NCBI GenBank assembly: GCA_015163815.1
Contig: JAAOIJ010000036.1
Location: 1 to 16,033, forward strand
Source of the DNA: Endozoicomonadaceae bacterium
GTDB lineage: Bacteria > Pseudomonadota > Gammaproteobacteria > Pseudomonadales > Endozoicomonadaceae
Reading direction: 5' to 3'
DNA length: 16,033 nucleotides
In this document: in pieces, positions 15,927 to 16,033 of the stretch
Numbering within the stretch: the stretch's first letter is position 1
Layout: every line of letters begins with the position of its first letter
Notes under the pieces: generated by a model
What the model saw: only the letters and a program-made list of their open reading frames with translations
Database searches by the model: none
Told to the model about the DNA's origin: nothing
Made by a program: the position numbers and the translations under genes

Positions 15927-16033
15927 CAGTTAATTTAATATAAAGACAGAAAACTTAGTCTTAGTTGGAAGTTCATACGTCCACTTGACCTATTGTAACA
16001 TAAAAAACTATTTTTTTTAAATAGTGGGATTAC

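Overview
The window is AT-rich chromosomal DNA of a gammaproteobacterium, most likely one with a host-associated or intracellular life. The lineage call rests on the gene order hemC-hemD-hemX-hemY. The lifestyle call is an inference from large eukaryote-facing proteins without signal peptides and from dense pseudogenes and insertion-sequence debris. I cannot name a genus.

Left region (1-2400): an IS5-superfamily transposase fragment runs off the left edge and has inserted into an older IS30-family remnant (271-651). An intact 435-residue protein with a DxD motif (841-2148) follows, a candidate glycosyltransferase-like effector. A second IS5-superfamily end starts at 2209, so same-family ends in the same orientation bracket this gene.

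Middle region (2400-7150): a graveyard. It holds two near-identical 139-bp MITE-like elements in inverted orientation (2778-2916 and 5532-5670), a gene start cut off by the first, a decayed coiled-coil gene, an IS30 fragment (3810-4182), a wrecked full-length IS5-type transposase (4259-5464), and a frameshifted gene (5994-6737) whose C-terminus is strongly basic and resembles a nuclear localisation signal.

7150-9168 encodes an intact 672-residue protein with divergent ankyrin-like repeats, probably an effector. An 877-bp gap with palindromes and no gene follows.

Right region (10046-14828) is a conserved housekeeping block on the plus strand: hemC and hemD (porphobilinogen to uroporphyrinogen III), the membrane proteins hemX and hemY, and trmB (tRNA m7G46 methyltransferase). 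It ends at a symmetric terminator (14843-14873) shared with a convergent OmpW-like outer-membrane barrel gene (14889-15830, minus).

No CRISPR array, tRNA or rRNA was seen. The most notable unexplained items are the DxD protein, the ankyrin-like protein, the MITE pair and the broken gene with the basic tail.
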